Under the pieces are notes generated by a model. That model had not been told where the DNA came from, did not search any database, and was given only the letters and a program-made list of their open reading frames with translations. Below are positions 1 to 9,645 of a stretch of DNA of 64,000 nt, one piece after another (the stretch's first letter is position 1; each line of letters opens with the position of its first letter). This stretch comes from Aurifilum marmelostoma (Eukaryota; Ascomycota; Sordariomycetes; Diaporthales; Cryphonectriaceae): positions 806,001 through 870,000 of the forward strand of contig JAMXSV010000007.1 in the NCBI GenBank assembly GCA_027559495.1, read 5' to 3'. The position numbers and the translations under genes were made by a program.

Positions 1-51
1 AGCCATACATACTCAACTTTTCTCCTGAGGCAGGCTTCCTTCTTGTTCACC

Positions 52-662
52 ATGAGCTTTGAGCGCCCCCTCCGAGGTTCTTGTGCCTGCCACAGGAACC
101 AGTACTTCATCAGCGCTCCTCAGGATGCTGATGAGATTGCCCAGGTCTTGTTTGGCACAGGCAGCTTTCACCGTAATGCCCACCCCCTCTCCCTCGTCCT
201 AATATATATGTATAAATACCTCATATATATATATACACATCCTACCGAGAAACCCTTTCGCCCTTGGATTGACTGGCTGGCTGACAGACACAACGAATTA
301 TAGGAGCTGCCCAGGCCAGCCCCCCTCTCTGCCCATATCCGCATACCCCTGACCTGGTATCACTCGGCCACTTATGCATTGTACCCTGACGAGACAGCTG
401 CTCAGATAAGACGGGTCTACGAGAACCCCCTGGAGGGTCACTCGAGACGGCAGTTCTGCGGCTTCTGCGGTACACCACTCACCTACTGGTCCGAGGAGCC
501 GCGCACCGAGGCAGACTACATCCAGGTCACCATGGGCAGCCTGTGCCGCGAGGACCTGGGCGACCTGGAGGACCTGGGCCTGATCCCCGACTCCCCACCA
601 ACCGAGAGACACCCTGGATCTCCCGCGCCTGCTGGCAACGACGGATCGACGGACGCCCCTCC

Positions 663-696
<34 letters not shown>

Positions 697-1020
697 GCCA
701 CCGCCGCCCTGTCGACTGACCAGACCGCCGCCCTGCAGTCCGCTAGGGGCCGCGAGACGACCAGCATTCCGTGGTTCGACAGTATTGTGGAGGGCAGCAG
801 CCTTGGCGGGCGCCTGCGGACCACCAAGGGCACGCGGAAGAGCGGTGACGGCACGACCAGGATCGAGTTTGAGATTGTCGAGTACAACGACGGAGGACGA
901 GAAGAAGAAGCCGCTGCTGCTGACGACATGGCGCCTGCCGCTGCATCCGGGAACGGCAAGAGGAAGCTGAGCGACCGGGACGATGTCGACGATGCCCCTA
1001 TGGAGGGCGTCAGCCAGTGA
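52..1020 (+). CDS. GFA / CENP-V-fold protein with Ala-rich tail
   Basis: This encodes a protein of the GFA (glutathione-dependent formaldehyde-activating enzyme / CENP-V) fold, about 278 aa. Exon 1 is 52-172, the intron 173-303 (GT..TAG) and exon 2 is 304-1020. The start is the ATG at 52, just before the SCAC motif (Cys11 and Cys13). A second Cys pair, FCGFCGTP, lies near residue 92 and is followed by a YWSE block and an EADY block. The middle Cys cluster of canonical GFA enzymes is not visible, so formaldehyde chemistry should not be assumed. After splicing, the reading frame matches the family (HRAAQASPLSAHIRIPLTWY) only if one C is removed from the C run at 320-325. An Ala run of about 12 (GCT repeat) and an acidic/basic low-complexity tail follow the domain. 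The fold is secure; the function is unknown. Confidence 0.8.
661..702 (+). repeat. GCT trinucleotide run encoding poly-Ala
   Basis: Tandem GCT/GCC codons in the tail of the GFA-fold gene encode about 12 consecutive alanines. The run lies outside the folded domain and is likely length-variable. Confidence 0.85.
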
Positions 1021-1767
1021 TGGGAAGACGCGACCTACCCCTGCGATGTTTGGCTGCCGCCGGCCGTGCTGGATTCCTACTGGAGGAATCTGGCTGGAAT
1101 CCAACTGCACCTCTTGTGACAATATCATGACAGAAATATAAGCCAAGGGGGTAAGGATGGGTCCTACTATCCAGGAATACACGACACTGGCATCGGCGGC
1201 TAGGAGGTCCGTCTGGGGCTATTACTCATCTGCCCAGGGGCGGGCAGACCGGTCTATATGGGGGCCAGCTGCTCCTGCTGCATGGGACGGAGACCCGCGC
1301 GTGAATGGGCCGTCGTCCAAACGAACCTCGGACACAGCAACACGCACCATCGACTCGCATGTGCGGTTGCGCTCAGATGGGGCCGACGGCGCGGACCGAC
1401 CCCAGCACAGAGAGAAAACGATGGTGGCGGGGAGGGCGAGGGCGTGGCGTTTCGGAACTGCTTACAACATTCAGGGCGTACAGGGGGGTTTTCTTTTCTG
1501 TTTTGTCTTCTTTCTTTCTCTTTTCCCAGCATTCGAGACCAAATGACCTTTCAGATGACTTGACGACGAGGCGTTCTTGCAGGGGGAACGGACAAAAGTT
1601 TGAGGTAGAGGGGATCAACAAGGCATAATTGACGAGGCAAGGGGATTGAAAAAAAGCAAAAAGAATAAAAGGTCCACAACGTATGGTACTGGTAGCAGAC
1701 GTATACAGCTTCAGCCGTCTTCCTTTCTCTTACTCTCTACACCTCTGCACAACCAGTCGGTTTCTCC

Positions 1768-1905
1768 ATGTCCTTTCGAGAGGCCCTCACCGTGCCGGCT
1801 TCCGCTGGAGGACAGCTCGAGGTGAAGGAACCCTGCAAGCCCGAGGAGGTACCGAAGGACGGGATGACCCCCTTCTCCTCCTGCCCCCACGGCCAAGGAC
1901 CATGA
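1768..1905 (+). CDS. Possible small ORF, 45 aa, unrecognised
   Basis: An ATG at 1768 opens a 45-codon frame (MSFREALTVPASAGGQ...) that ends at TGA 1903-1905. Third positions are mostly G or C, like the real exons here and unlike the surrounding low-complexity DNA. Downstream, a donor-like site near 1960 and a strong pyrimidine-tract acceptor (ttccttccag, about 2047) are followed by another coding-like stretch (ASDDEAEPKAPSPH) in a frame that does not join without a correction. It may be part of a small gene disturbed by an indel, or chance. No family is recognised. Confidence 0.25.
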   Translation: MSFREALTVPASAGGQLEVKEPCKPEEVPKDGMTPFSSCPHGQGP

Positions 1906-3083
1906 ACCGAGGTTGAGCCGCCGGTAGCAAGAGACGGCGGCTCGACGGGCTGGACAAGGTTTGTGTGGGACGGACTTGAGTATGACTTGCGATTCTAGCA
2001 CGAACCTTTTTTTTTTTTTTTCCCTCTCCCTCCCCCCTTCCTTCCAGCTTCGGATGACGAGGCCGAACCGAAGGCCCCCTCCCCCCACCCCCCCGCGGAG
2101 GAGACGCCGGGGACGGGGGACGGGGCAGTAGCAGGGCCCCTTCGGTCTGCCGGGTCAAGACTACAAACCACTCATGCAGCTGATTTCCACCTGCTCTGCG
2201 TTGTGGCACTATACGAGCTGCACACAATCCTTCCGTAGAAAGGCTGGTGATTTCTGGGTTCATCATCTTTTTTTCTTTTTCCTTTTTCCTTTTTCCTTTT
2301 TCCTTTTCTATGGAGTACAAAATAAAAAGGCTGCAACATCTCACCTCGGCCTATGCCTCACTCTTCTCTTGGTCCTGTTGCCGAGGTTTAGGCGCGCCTT
2401 CGGGCACAAGCGCCGTCAGCGGGTGGACGGCCCGGGACGCAAGGCCCACGAATAAGTTTTCTTTTTGTTAGGGACCAAGAGGGTAAAAGGGGGAAGAAGG
2501 AGAGGGGGGGGGGTTATATGTGAAACAAGATGAACTGATAATAACGCGGGAGAAAAAAAAGAAAAAAAAGGTCGGAATTGCTTATGTTTCTTTCTTTTTT
2601 AAATTTTTTTTTTTTAGTAAAATCTTTTTTGGGTACATGGTATTTTTGGGAAAGGGAGAAAGGAAGGGGGGGAGGGGTTTCCACCGTCTGCTGGTTGGGC
2701 TGTGCAGGGGGGTGCGGGGGGATTATGTATCACTCGAAAAAGCTCCTCCAATGGGGACGGATCTGGACTGGGAGAAGAGAGAGAGAGAGAGAGGGAAAGG
2801 GAAAGGAAACAAGTTGCTATACCCCGCGTTTGTGGTTTGGTGTGGAAGGTGGGGGGTGAGGGGGGAGGGGGAGGGGGGGGGAGGAGGTGGATCTCAGGTC
2901 GGACTGTGCTTGCCCTTTTTTGTTTTTTTTAATTCCACCAGAGGAAAGGAAGGAAGGGAAATGACGACCATCGTGACGGGTTCAGGTGGTGACTGGGGTT
3001 GAGACGAGACCAAGACAGTGGCTAATACAACAAACACCACGGTCAGAGTCACTGCAAAAAGAAAGAATGAAAGAAGGAAAGAG

Positions 3084-3107
3084 AAAAAAAAAAAAAAAAA
3101 AAAAAAA
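3084..3107. repeat. A homopolymer, 24 nt
   Basis: An uninterrupted run of 24 A in the gap upstream of the GH1 gene. Confidence 0.95.
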
Positions 3108-3398
3108 GAAGAAACAAAACGTCATGCCCCCCCCCCACGTCTTCCTCTCCTCTGGTCCAAGGCCAGGAGACAACAGAGACACACACAGAGTGAGAGGGCT
3201 GACTATTACTTACACGCTATGCCCAGGTAGCTCTTCTCGGCCGCCACGGTCCGAACATGGAACGGATACGGCAGGGTTTGGTGGTAAGAAGGACATGGTC
3301 GACGGGAATAGTTCCACCCCCTGGACAATTTAAGGACAACAGGCCCTCGCCGATCTTGCCTTTTCTTTTCAGAGTGCCCTGACTGATACTTACTGATT

Positions 3399-3400
<2 letters not shown>

Positions 3401-3431
<31 letters not shown>
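3401..3431. repeat. T homopolymer, 31 nt
   Basis: An uninterrupted run of 31 T about 400 nt upstream of the GH1 start codon. It is the longest mononucleotide run in the window. Its length is unlikely to be exact. Confidence 0.95.
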
Positions 3432-3835
3432 CCTCCTCTGGGAGATCCCACTATCAGCGAACGAATGTGCGTATAAGAGAGGTATGTATGTTGTTCGTGT
3501 CAAACCCGTCCTCTGCTGCCAACCTTTCCAGCACCTCACTACCCTCTCTGCTTTATCTGGAAACTATCTGTCCTTGTTTTTGGATGATGGGTCTGCTCCG
3601 TGGTTGAGAATCAGAGACACATCCACATGCCTTTTAAGAAACTCAGACACCCTAGAAGAATCCTGTCTCTGTCCTGCTCCTCCTCGTCGTCGTTTTTGTA
3701 CACCAGAATCACCAACTCTAATCCGAGACAGACATACATTTGAGTCCGTATAAATACATATAGACCTGCATATATCTTGAGTGCAAAGACAAATATCAGA
3801 AATCGTCCCGAGGAACTGAATTGGCGTCCCCAAAC

Positions 3836-3981
3836 ATGTCCCTACCTTCAGATTTCAAGTGGGGTTTCGCCACGGCCTCGTGAGTCTCTAACCCCCCTCT
3901 TCCTCTTCCGAAACACGACCTCGGCCTGACGGATCTTATGACCCCATCAGCTATCAGGTCGAGGGCTCAACCGACAAGGAC

Positions 3982-4014
<33 letters not shown>

Positions 4015-5467
4015 GCGATCCCTGGCAAGATCGCCGACGGGTCCAGCGGCGCCGTGGCCTGCGACAGCTACAACCGCACGGCCGAGGACATCGCCCTGCT
4101 CAAGTCGCTGGGCGCCACCGCCTACCGCTTCTCGCTGTCCTGGTCGCGCATCATCCCCCCTCGGCGGGCGCAACGACCCGGTCAACCAGAAGGGGCTGGA
4201 CCACTATGCCCGCTTCACCGACGACCTGATCGCCGCCGGCATCGAGCCCTTCATCACCCTGTACCACTGGGACCTCCCCGACGAGCTGGACCGCCGGTAC
4301 GGCGGCCTGCTGAACCGCACCGAGTTCCCGCTCGACTACGAGCGCTACGCCCGGGTCGTCTTCGAGGCGATCCCCCAGTGCAAGCACTGGATCACCTTCA
4401 ACGAGCCCTGGTGCAGCTCCATCCTGGGCTACTCGACGGGCTACTTCGCCCCCGGGCGCTGCAGCGACCGCTCCAGGTCTGCCGAGGGCGACTCGTCGCG
4501 CGAGCCGTGGCTGGTGGGCCACAACCTCCTGGTCGCCCACGGCAGGGCGGTCAAGGCCTACCGCGACGACTTCAAGGCCCGCGACGGCGGCGAGATCGGC
4601 ATCACCCTCAACGGCGACGCCACCTACCCCTGGGACCCCGAGGACCCGGCCGACGTCGAGGCCAGCGACCGCAAGATCGAGTTCGCCATCAGCTGGTTCG
4701 CCGACCCCATCTACCTGGGCCACTACCCGGAGTCCATGCGCAGGCAGCTCGGCGACAGGCTGCCGACCTGGACGGACGAGGAGATGGCCCTGGTCCGGGG
4801 CAGCAACGACTTCTACGGCATGAACCACTACACGGCCAACTACATCCGCCACAAGACGACCGAGCCCGAGCCCGACGACTTCCTGGGCAACCTCGAGACC
4901 CTCTTCTACAGCAAGGCGGGCGAGTGCATCGGGCCCGAGACCCAGAGCTTCTGGCTGCGGCCCAACCCGCGCGGCTTCCGCGAGCTGCTGGTCTGGCTGT
5001 CGCGGCGCTACGGCTTCCCCAAGATGTACGTCACCGAGAACGGCACCAGCCTCAAGGGCGAGAACGACATGAAGCTGTCCCAGATCGTCGAGGACGACTT
5101 CCGCGTCGGCTACTTTGACGGCTACGTCCGCGCCATGGCCCAGGCCTCGCAGGAGGACGGCGTGAACGTGCGCGGGTACATGGCCTGGTCGCTGATGGAC
5201 AACTTTGAGTGGGCCGAGGGGTATGAGACGAGATGTGAGTTTTTTTCCTTTTTTTTTTTTTCGAGTCCCTGTCCTTTTATTTATTGACCCCCCCCCCCCT
5301 TTTTTTTTCCTCTTTTTTCTTTCCATGTATCTCAAGACTGACCTTGCTGCAAACCCCACCCAGTCGGCGTCACGTTTGTGGACTACGAGAACGACCAGAA
5401 ACGGTATCCCAAGAAGAGCGCCAAGAGCCTCAAGCCGCTGTTTGACAGCCTCATCAAGAGGAGTTGA
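3836..5467 (+). CDS. GH1 family beta-glucosidase (intracellular)
   Basis: A glycoside hydrolase family 1 beta-glucosidase, expected to hydrolyse terminal beta-glucosides with retention. Exons are 3836-3879, 3951-5234 and 5364-5467. The start ATG opens MSLPSDFKWGFATAS, and splicing gives the GH1 hallmark FATASYQVEG. The acid/base Glu is in TFNEPW (about residue 166) and the nucleophile Glu in YVTENG (about residue 376); MAWSLMDNFEW is near the C terminus. There is no signal peptide, so the enzyme is probably cytosolic. The gene reads through only if one C is removed from the C6 run at 4155-4160: before it the frame reads WSRIIP, after it LGGRNDPVNQKG, which is the conserved continuation. The corrected product is 476 aa, normal for the family, so a sequence error is more likely than a pseudogene. 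Confidence 0.9.
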
Positions 5468-6872
5468 CTATATGGTTGGTCCTCCTACCTGTGGTCCTGG
5501 GTTGCCTGGGTCTTTAGGCTTCGAAGGTGAAAAGGTAAAGGGGCTGCCGGCAGGGAGGGACGACGTGTTTTCCTCAGAGGGTGCGAGGCGGTGGTGGAGG
5601 GAAAGGTCAATCTCCTCTGGCCGGGCGGTCATCGGAGATTGGAAAATAGCCCCCCCCCCCCTTTTCTTTTTTGTGTGTGTCTTTTCCTCTTTTTCTATCC
5701 TATGTTTTCCTTTCTTTTTCGTATATATGTATGTGTGCGTCTGTGTATGTGATTTCTTGTCTTTCTCTCTCGCTCCCTATCAATTCCCAATGTCCATCGG
5801 GCGGGCTGGTCAAACTATGTCGGTAGAACTGTCGCTATCCACAACTGCTTACTTACCTTTTTGAGTCGGATTACCGACCTCGATCACTGTGGTTTTGTCA
5901 ATTCTGGAGGGTGAGCTGCTTTCTCAAGGACCCCCCCCTCCCCCCATGGGGAAGCATACACGTAACTTTACTATGTAAATACGTGGTGGGGGTTCTGTGA
6001 GGGGATCCCCAAAATGGGGTAAAGCCCACCCCACCCCCGCCAAAGAGGGCAGGTGCATTTATAAACATATGGACGAAGGTTGAAATATGCCCTCTTTTGA
6101 GTTGAGAATACAGAATTTCATCGTTTATATACACCATGTTGCGTAGTGACTATATGATAAGTCTCCTGGTTTCATATTTCGGACACTGGAAAGAGAGGAT
6201 TCGAATCAACACTCAGAGTAAATAAAGGAAGCTGGCAGGAGGGGCAGGGGATGATGGAGTGTGGGGGGAGGAATGCGGGGAAACCCCAGAACCCCAAGTC
6301 AGATACTATAGTACGTAGCTGTTGCTACCATTTACGTAGTATCCACGGAGTATATCCAGCACCCTGGAGACGGGCTTTGGGGTCAATTGGAGAACATGGC
6401 CCCCCGGGGGGGGGGTTAAAAGTGAGGGAGGGGTCAAGTCCGTTCCTCCCCTGACCCGCGCCAGGACTAAGAGGTGACCTCGGGTTTGGACGTATAGCAG
6501 GCAGGTTGAAACTGTATTACCACACTGGCGTTTGGTGCCTTTCTCCGTCCTACAGCCTCTTCCTTTTCTTCCGACTGATCTGTTATACTGCACGAATTAC
6601 TGAGGATGGGGGTATAATGCGAGTTGATGGACACCATTTTCTTTATCTTTTGGAAATTATCTAGTGTACCTGTTCTGTGGCTTTTCATGAATTCGAGGAG
6701 CGAGCAAGTGAGGTTGGCTCAGCTGTCTTGATGCCAACGTCGACGTCGGCATTCGACCCTCCTCCTCGGCTCGCAACATTCCTCATCCTAGGGGTCGTCC
6801 GTCCTGTCCTCGAAGAAGCTGGCTCATTTATCACACCAAGAAAGACTCGCCACATTTACCAGGACACTCACA
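5468..6872. other. Intergenic region, GH1 3' side to acyl-CoA synthetase
   Basis: Nothing gene-like was found. The first 400 nt are pyrimidine-rich with C runs and a GT/AT-rich patch, probably the GH1 3' UTR. The rest is of mixed composition with C and G runs at about 5930-5945 and 6402-6416. The last 150 nt are the likely leader of the acyl-CoA synthetase. Confidence 0.6.
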
Positions 6873-9010
6873 ATGTCAGGCCCTACGTCTCGCCTGAGGA
6901 ATGTCCTCGGGCACCTGTGGTCCTCCTCCTCCTCCTCCTCCTCCTCCTCCTCGTCGTCGTCGTCATCATCATCACCACCAACCACCTCTACCAAGGCAGG
7001 ACAGACATACCCCCACAACCACCACATCCACACTCTCTCCCCGACCTTCTTCCTCCCCCGCGCCGCAGCTATTGAGCCCCATGCGGAGGCCATCGTGCAC
7101 ATCACCACCAACGGCGCCACCCTCCGCCGCACCTACGAGGAGTTTGCCGACCGCGCCCGTGGGCTCGCGTACTACCTCAAGACCCACGGCTACAAGAGGG
7201 TCGGCGTGCTCATGACAAACACCCCGGCCTTTCTCGAGAGCATCTATGGCGTAGTTGCGGGCGGCGCGGTCATCGTCCCTGTGAACTACCGCCTCAAGGA
7301 GGACGACATCAGCTACATCTTTGAGTTTGCCGAGGTGGACATCATCCTTACCGACTGGGAATTTGAGGAGCTGCTGGGGTCTTTTAGGAGGGCAAGGCCA
7401 GACGTCAAGGTTGTCGTGGATACGGTTAGTCTCTCTCTCTCTGTGTGTGTGTGTGTGTGTGTGGATAGACAAATACACCCACCAAGTACTGACTGGCCAA
7501 CCCCCTCTTGTGTAGGATACTGATGCCACAGAAGGCGAGCTCTGTGGCCCCTTTGACGAGATCATCCTGGAGGGCCTGACGTACGACCGAAATGCCGGGA
7601 GCAGAGGCTGGGCAGGTCTCGAGGCACAAGCCGAGGACGAGGACGACATGCTGGCGATCCCCTTCACGTCCGGCACGACCTCGCGGCCCAAAGGGGTGGT
7701 GTATACCCACCGCGGTGCATACCTGGCCGCCATGGGCAACGTGATCGAGAGCGGGCTGAACACGCGGGAGGGACGCTGCAAGTATCTGTGGACCCTGCCC
7801 ATGTAAGTTGAGACACACCTGATTGTGTTTTCTCCCCACAAACTCGCTTCTGGCAGACTAGTTTCGTCTGATAACAGGTATGATCGGCCCTGACCAGGTT
7901 TCACGCCATGGGCTGGACGTTTCCCTGGTCGGTTGTGGCCGTCAGGGGCACCAACATCTGCCTGCGCAAGATCGACTATCCTCTCCTGTGGCGGCTCCTC
8001 AAGGAAGAAAAAGCAACGCACTTCAACGCGGCGCCGACGGTCAACACCCTCCTCTGCGCGGACCCGCACGCCGAGCGGCTCAAGCAGGCCTGCCAGGTCA
8101 CCGTGGCGGCCTCCCCGCCGACGGGCCACCTCTTTGAGCAGATGACCAGGCTGAACCTGCAGCCGGTGCACGTCTACGGCATGACCGAGACCTACGGCCC
8201 CATCACCAAGGGCTACGTCATGCCCGAGTGGGACGAGCTGGACCCCAGGGACAAGTACAGCCGCATGGCGCGGCAGGGACACGGGTTCGTGACCAGCCTG
8301 CCGGTGCGCGTGGTCAGGACGGACCAGGCCGAGGGCGTGCTCGTGGACGTCGCCCGGGACGGGAAGGAGATTGGCGAGATCGTCTTTGCCGGGAACATCT
8401 GTGCCAAGGGGTACTTTAAGGACCCCGAGGCGACCAGGAGGCTGTTTGCCGGCGGGGGGCTGCACTCTGGGGACCTGGCCGTCTGTCACCCGGACGGCAG
8501 CATACAGATCCTGGACCGGGCCAAGGATATTATCATCTCGGGTATGTTAATTTATTTTTTTTTTTCTCTCTCTTTTCTTTGTTTCTCAGTATTCGACAGA
8601 AAGAGAAAGAGAGAGAGAGAAGAAAAAAAGAAAAAAAAGAAAGAAAAAAAAAAAAAAAAAAAAAAAAAGACCACGTTGCTAATATACAACACCCAGGCGG
8701 CGAAAACATCTCCTCAGTGGCCCTCGAGAGCGCCCTGGTCAAGCACCCAGACATCCTCGAGGCGGGGGTGGTGGCCGTGGCCGACTCCCACTGGGGCGAG
8801 CGGCCCAAGGCGTACGTGACGGTCAAGCAGGGCAGGTCGGTGGTGGGCAGGGACGTCGTGGAGTGGGCCAGGCAGCAGGGCCAGATCTCGAGGTTCATGG
8901 TGCCGAGGGAGGTCGAGGTGGTCGGGGAGCTGCCCAAGACGAGCACGGGCAAGATGCGCAAGAACGTGCTGCGGGAGTGGGCCAAGCACGGGCAGCACCG
9001 GGAGGGGTGA
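6873..9010 (+). CDS. Acyl-CoA synthetase (AMP-binding superfamily)
   Basis: An ANL-superfamily acyl-CoA ligase of 598 aa that should activate a carboxylic acid as acyl-AMP and transfer it to CoA. Exons are 6873-7424, 7516-7802, 7898-8541 and 8697-9010; all junctions are in phase. The ATP-binding loop FTSGTTSRPKGVVYTH is near residue 234, YGMTETYG near 371, HSGDLAV near 468, the hinge motif DRAKDIIISGGENIS near 485, and the catalytic lysine in KTSTGKMRK near 574. The sequence resembles medium/long-chain or plant AAE-like ligases, but the substrate cannot be read from it. The N terminus has a Ser18 run encoded by a TCC/TCG/TCA microsatellite. No C-terminal peroxisomal SKL-type signal is present (it ends in HREG). 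Introns 1 and 3 carry CT/GT and A-rich simple repeats. Confidence 0.9.
6919..6978 (+). repeat. TCC/TCG/TCA repeat encoding poly-Ser
   Basis: A compound trinucleotide repeat in the first exon of the acyl-CoA synthetase encodes about 18 consecutive serines, directly before the folded enzyme. Confidence 0.85.
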
Positions 9011-9562
9011 TGATGATGATGATGTGATATACAGGAAGATGTCTGCAGATATACACTTAGCACCTGCGTGTGTGATAACGTGATGGTGTTTTCGGTGAGG
9101 TTCTCGCCTCTAAAGAGATGGGCTACGATTACAACTTTTTACTGTCAGCCATACGAAGAGAGGACCTCTTCTCTACCAAGAGAATAGGACTCGGAATATA
9201 ATCAGTATCAATAGGGATATTTAGACGCGGCCCGGCCCGTGTGGATACTCTGCTTGGGCTCAAAAAGGTCGTTCACGAATTATTGATCTCACAACATTGG
9301 CAGTGTGAGAGAGAGTTGAGGCTCATGGTCCAAAGAAACTCATTCATATATTGGAATATAAACCGCCTCTTGTAGTCGTGGAATATCTAAACACTATTCA
9401 CTCATAGAAAGAGGGCATCTTCAATTCCGGACCTGAGGACAGGGATGCTCTCATGTCTCGAGTCTTGACATCATGACACGGAATGTATGTAGGGTCTAGG
9501 GGAAAGCTTCAGATCGTCCTGAAGCCCTTCTCCCCAGACAGGCTTTGATAGTCACCTCCATG

Positions 9563-9593
<31 letters not shown>

Positions 9594-9645
9594 CCTGTCT
9601 GTCCAATAACTCCTCCAGTATTCACATTGTATCCAAAGCACAATC
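9011..9645. other. Intergenic region upstream of photolyase gene
   Basis: A gap of 635 nt holding the 3' UTR of the acyl-CoA synthetase and the promoter/leader of the photolyase gene. A TTC repeat (about 9567-9593) lies 55-80 nt before the photolyase ATG. No ORF of interest was seen. Confidence 0.6.

Larger units (their letters stand above)
1021..3835. other. 2.8 kb low-complexity intergenic region
   Basis: This gap between the GFA and GH1 genes contains no convincing gene apart from one weak small ORF (1768-1905). It is full of simple sequence: pyrimidine tracts, a (CTTTTTC)n-like array at about 2270-2310, G-rich stretches at 2840-2890, an A run of 24 and a T run of 31. AATAAA-like sites occur near 1660 and 2320. 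The last few hundred bases must hold the GH1 promoter and leader. Confidence 0.7.

Noticed and set aside
6190..6225. B-box-like GATTCGAATCC on the minus strand
   Set aside because: The flanks do not pair as a T arm and no A box is at the right distance.
6972..8489. 505-codon open frame on the minus strand
   Set aside because: It lies antisense to the acyl-CoA synthetase exons and introns and arises from G/C-biased codons; the plus strand has all the ANL motifs.
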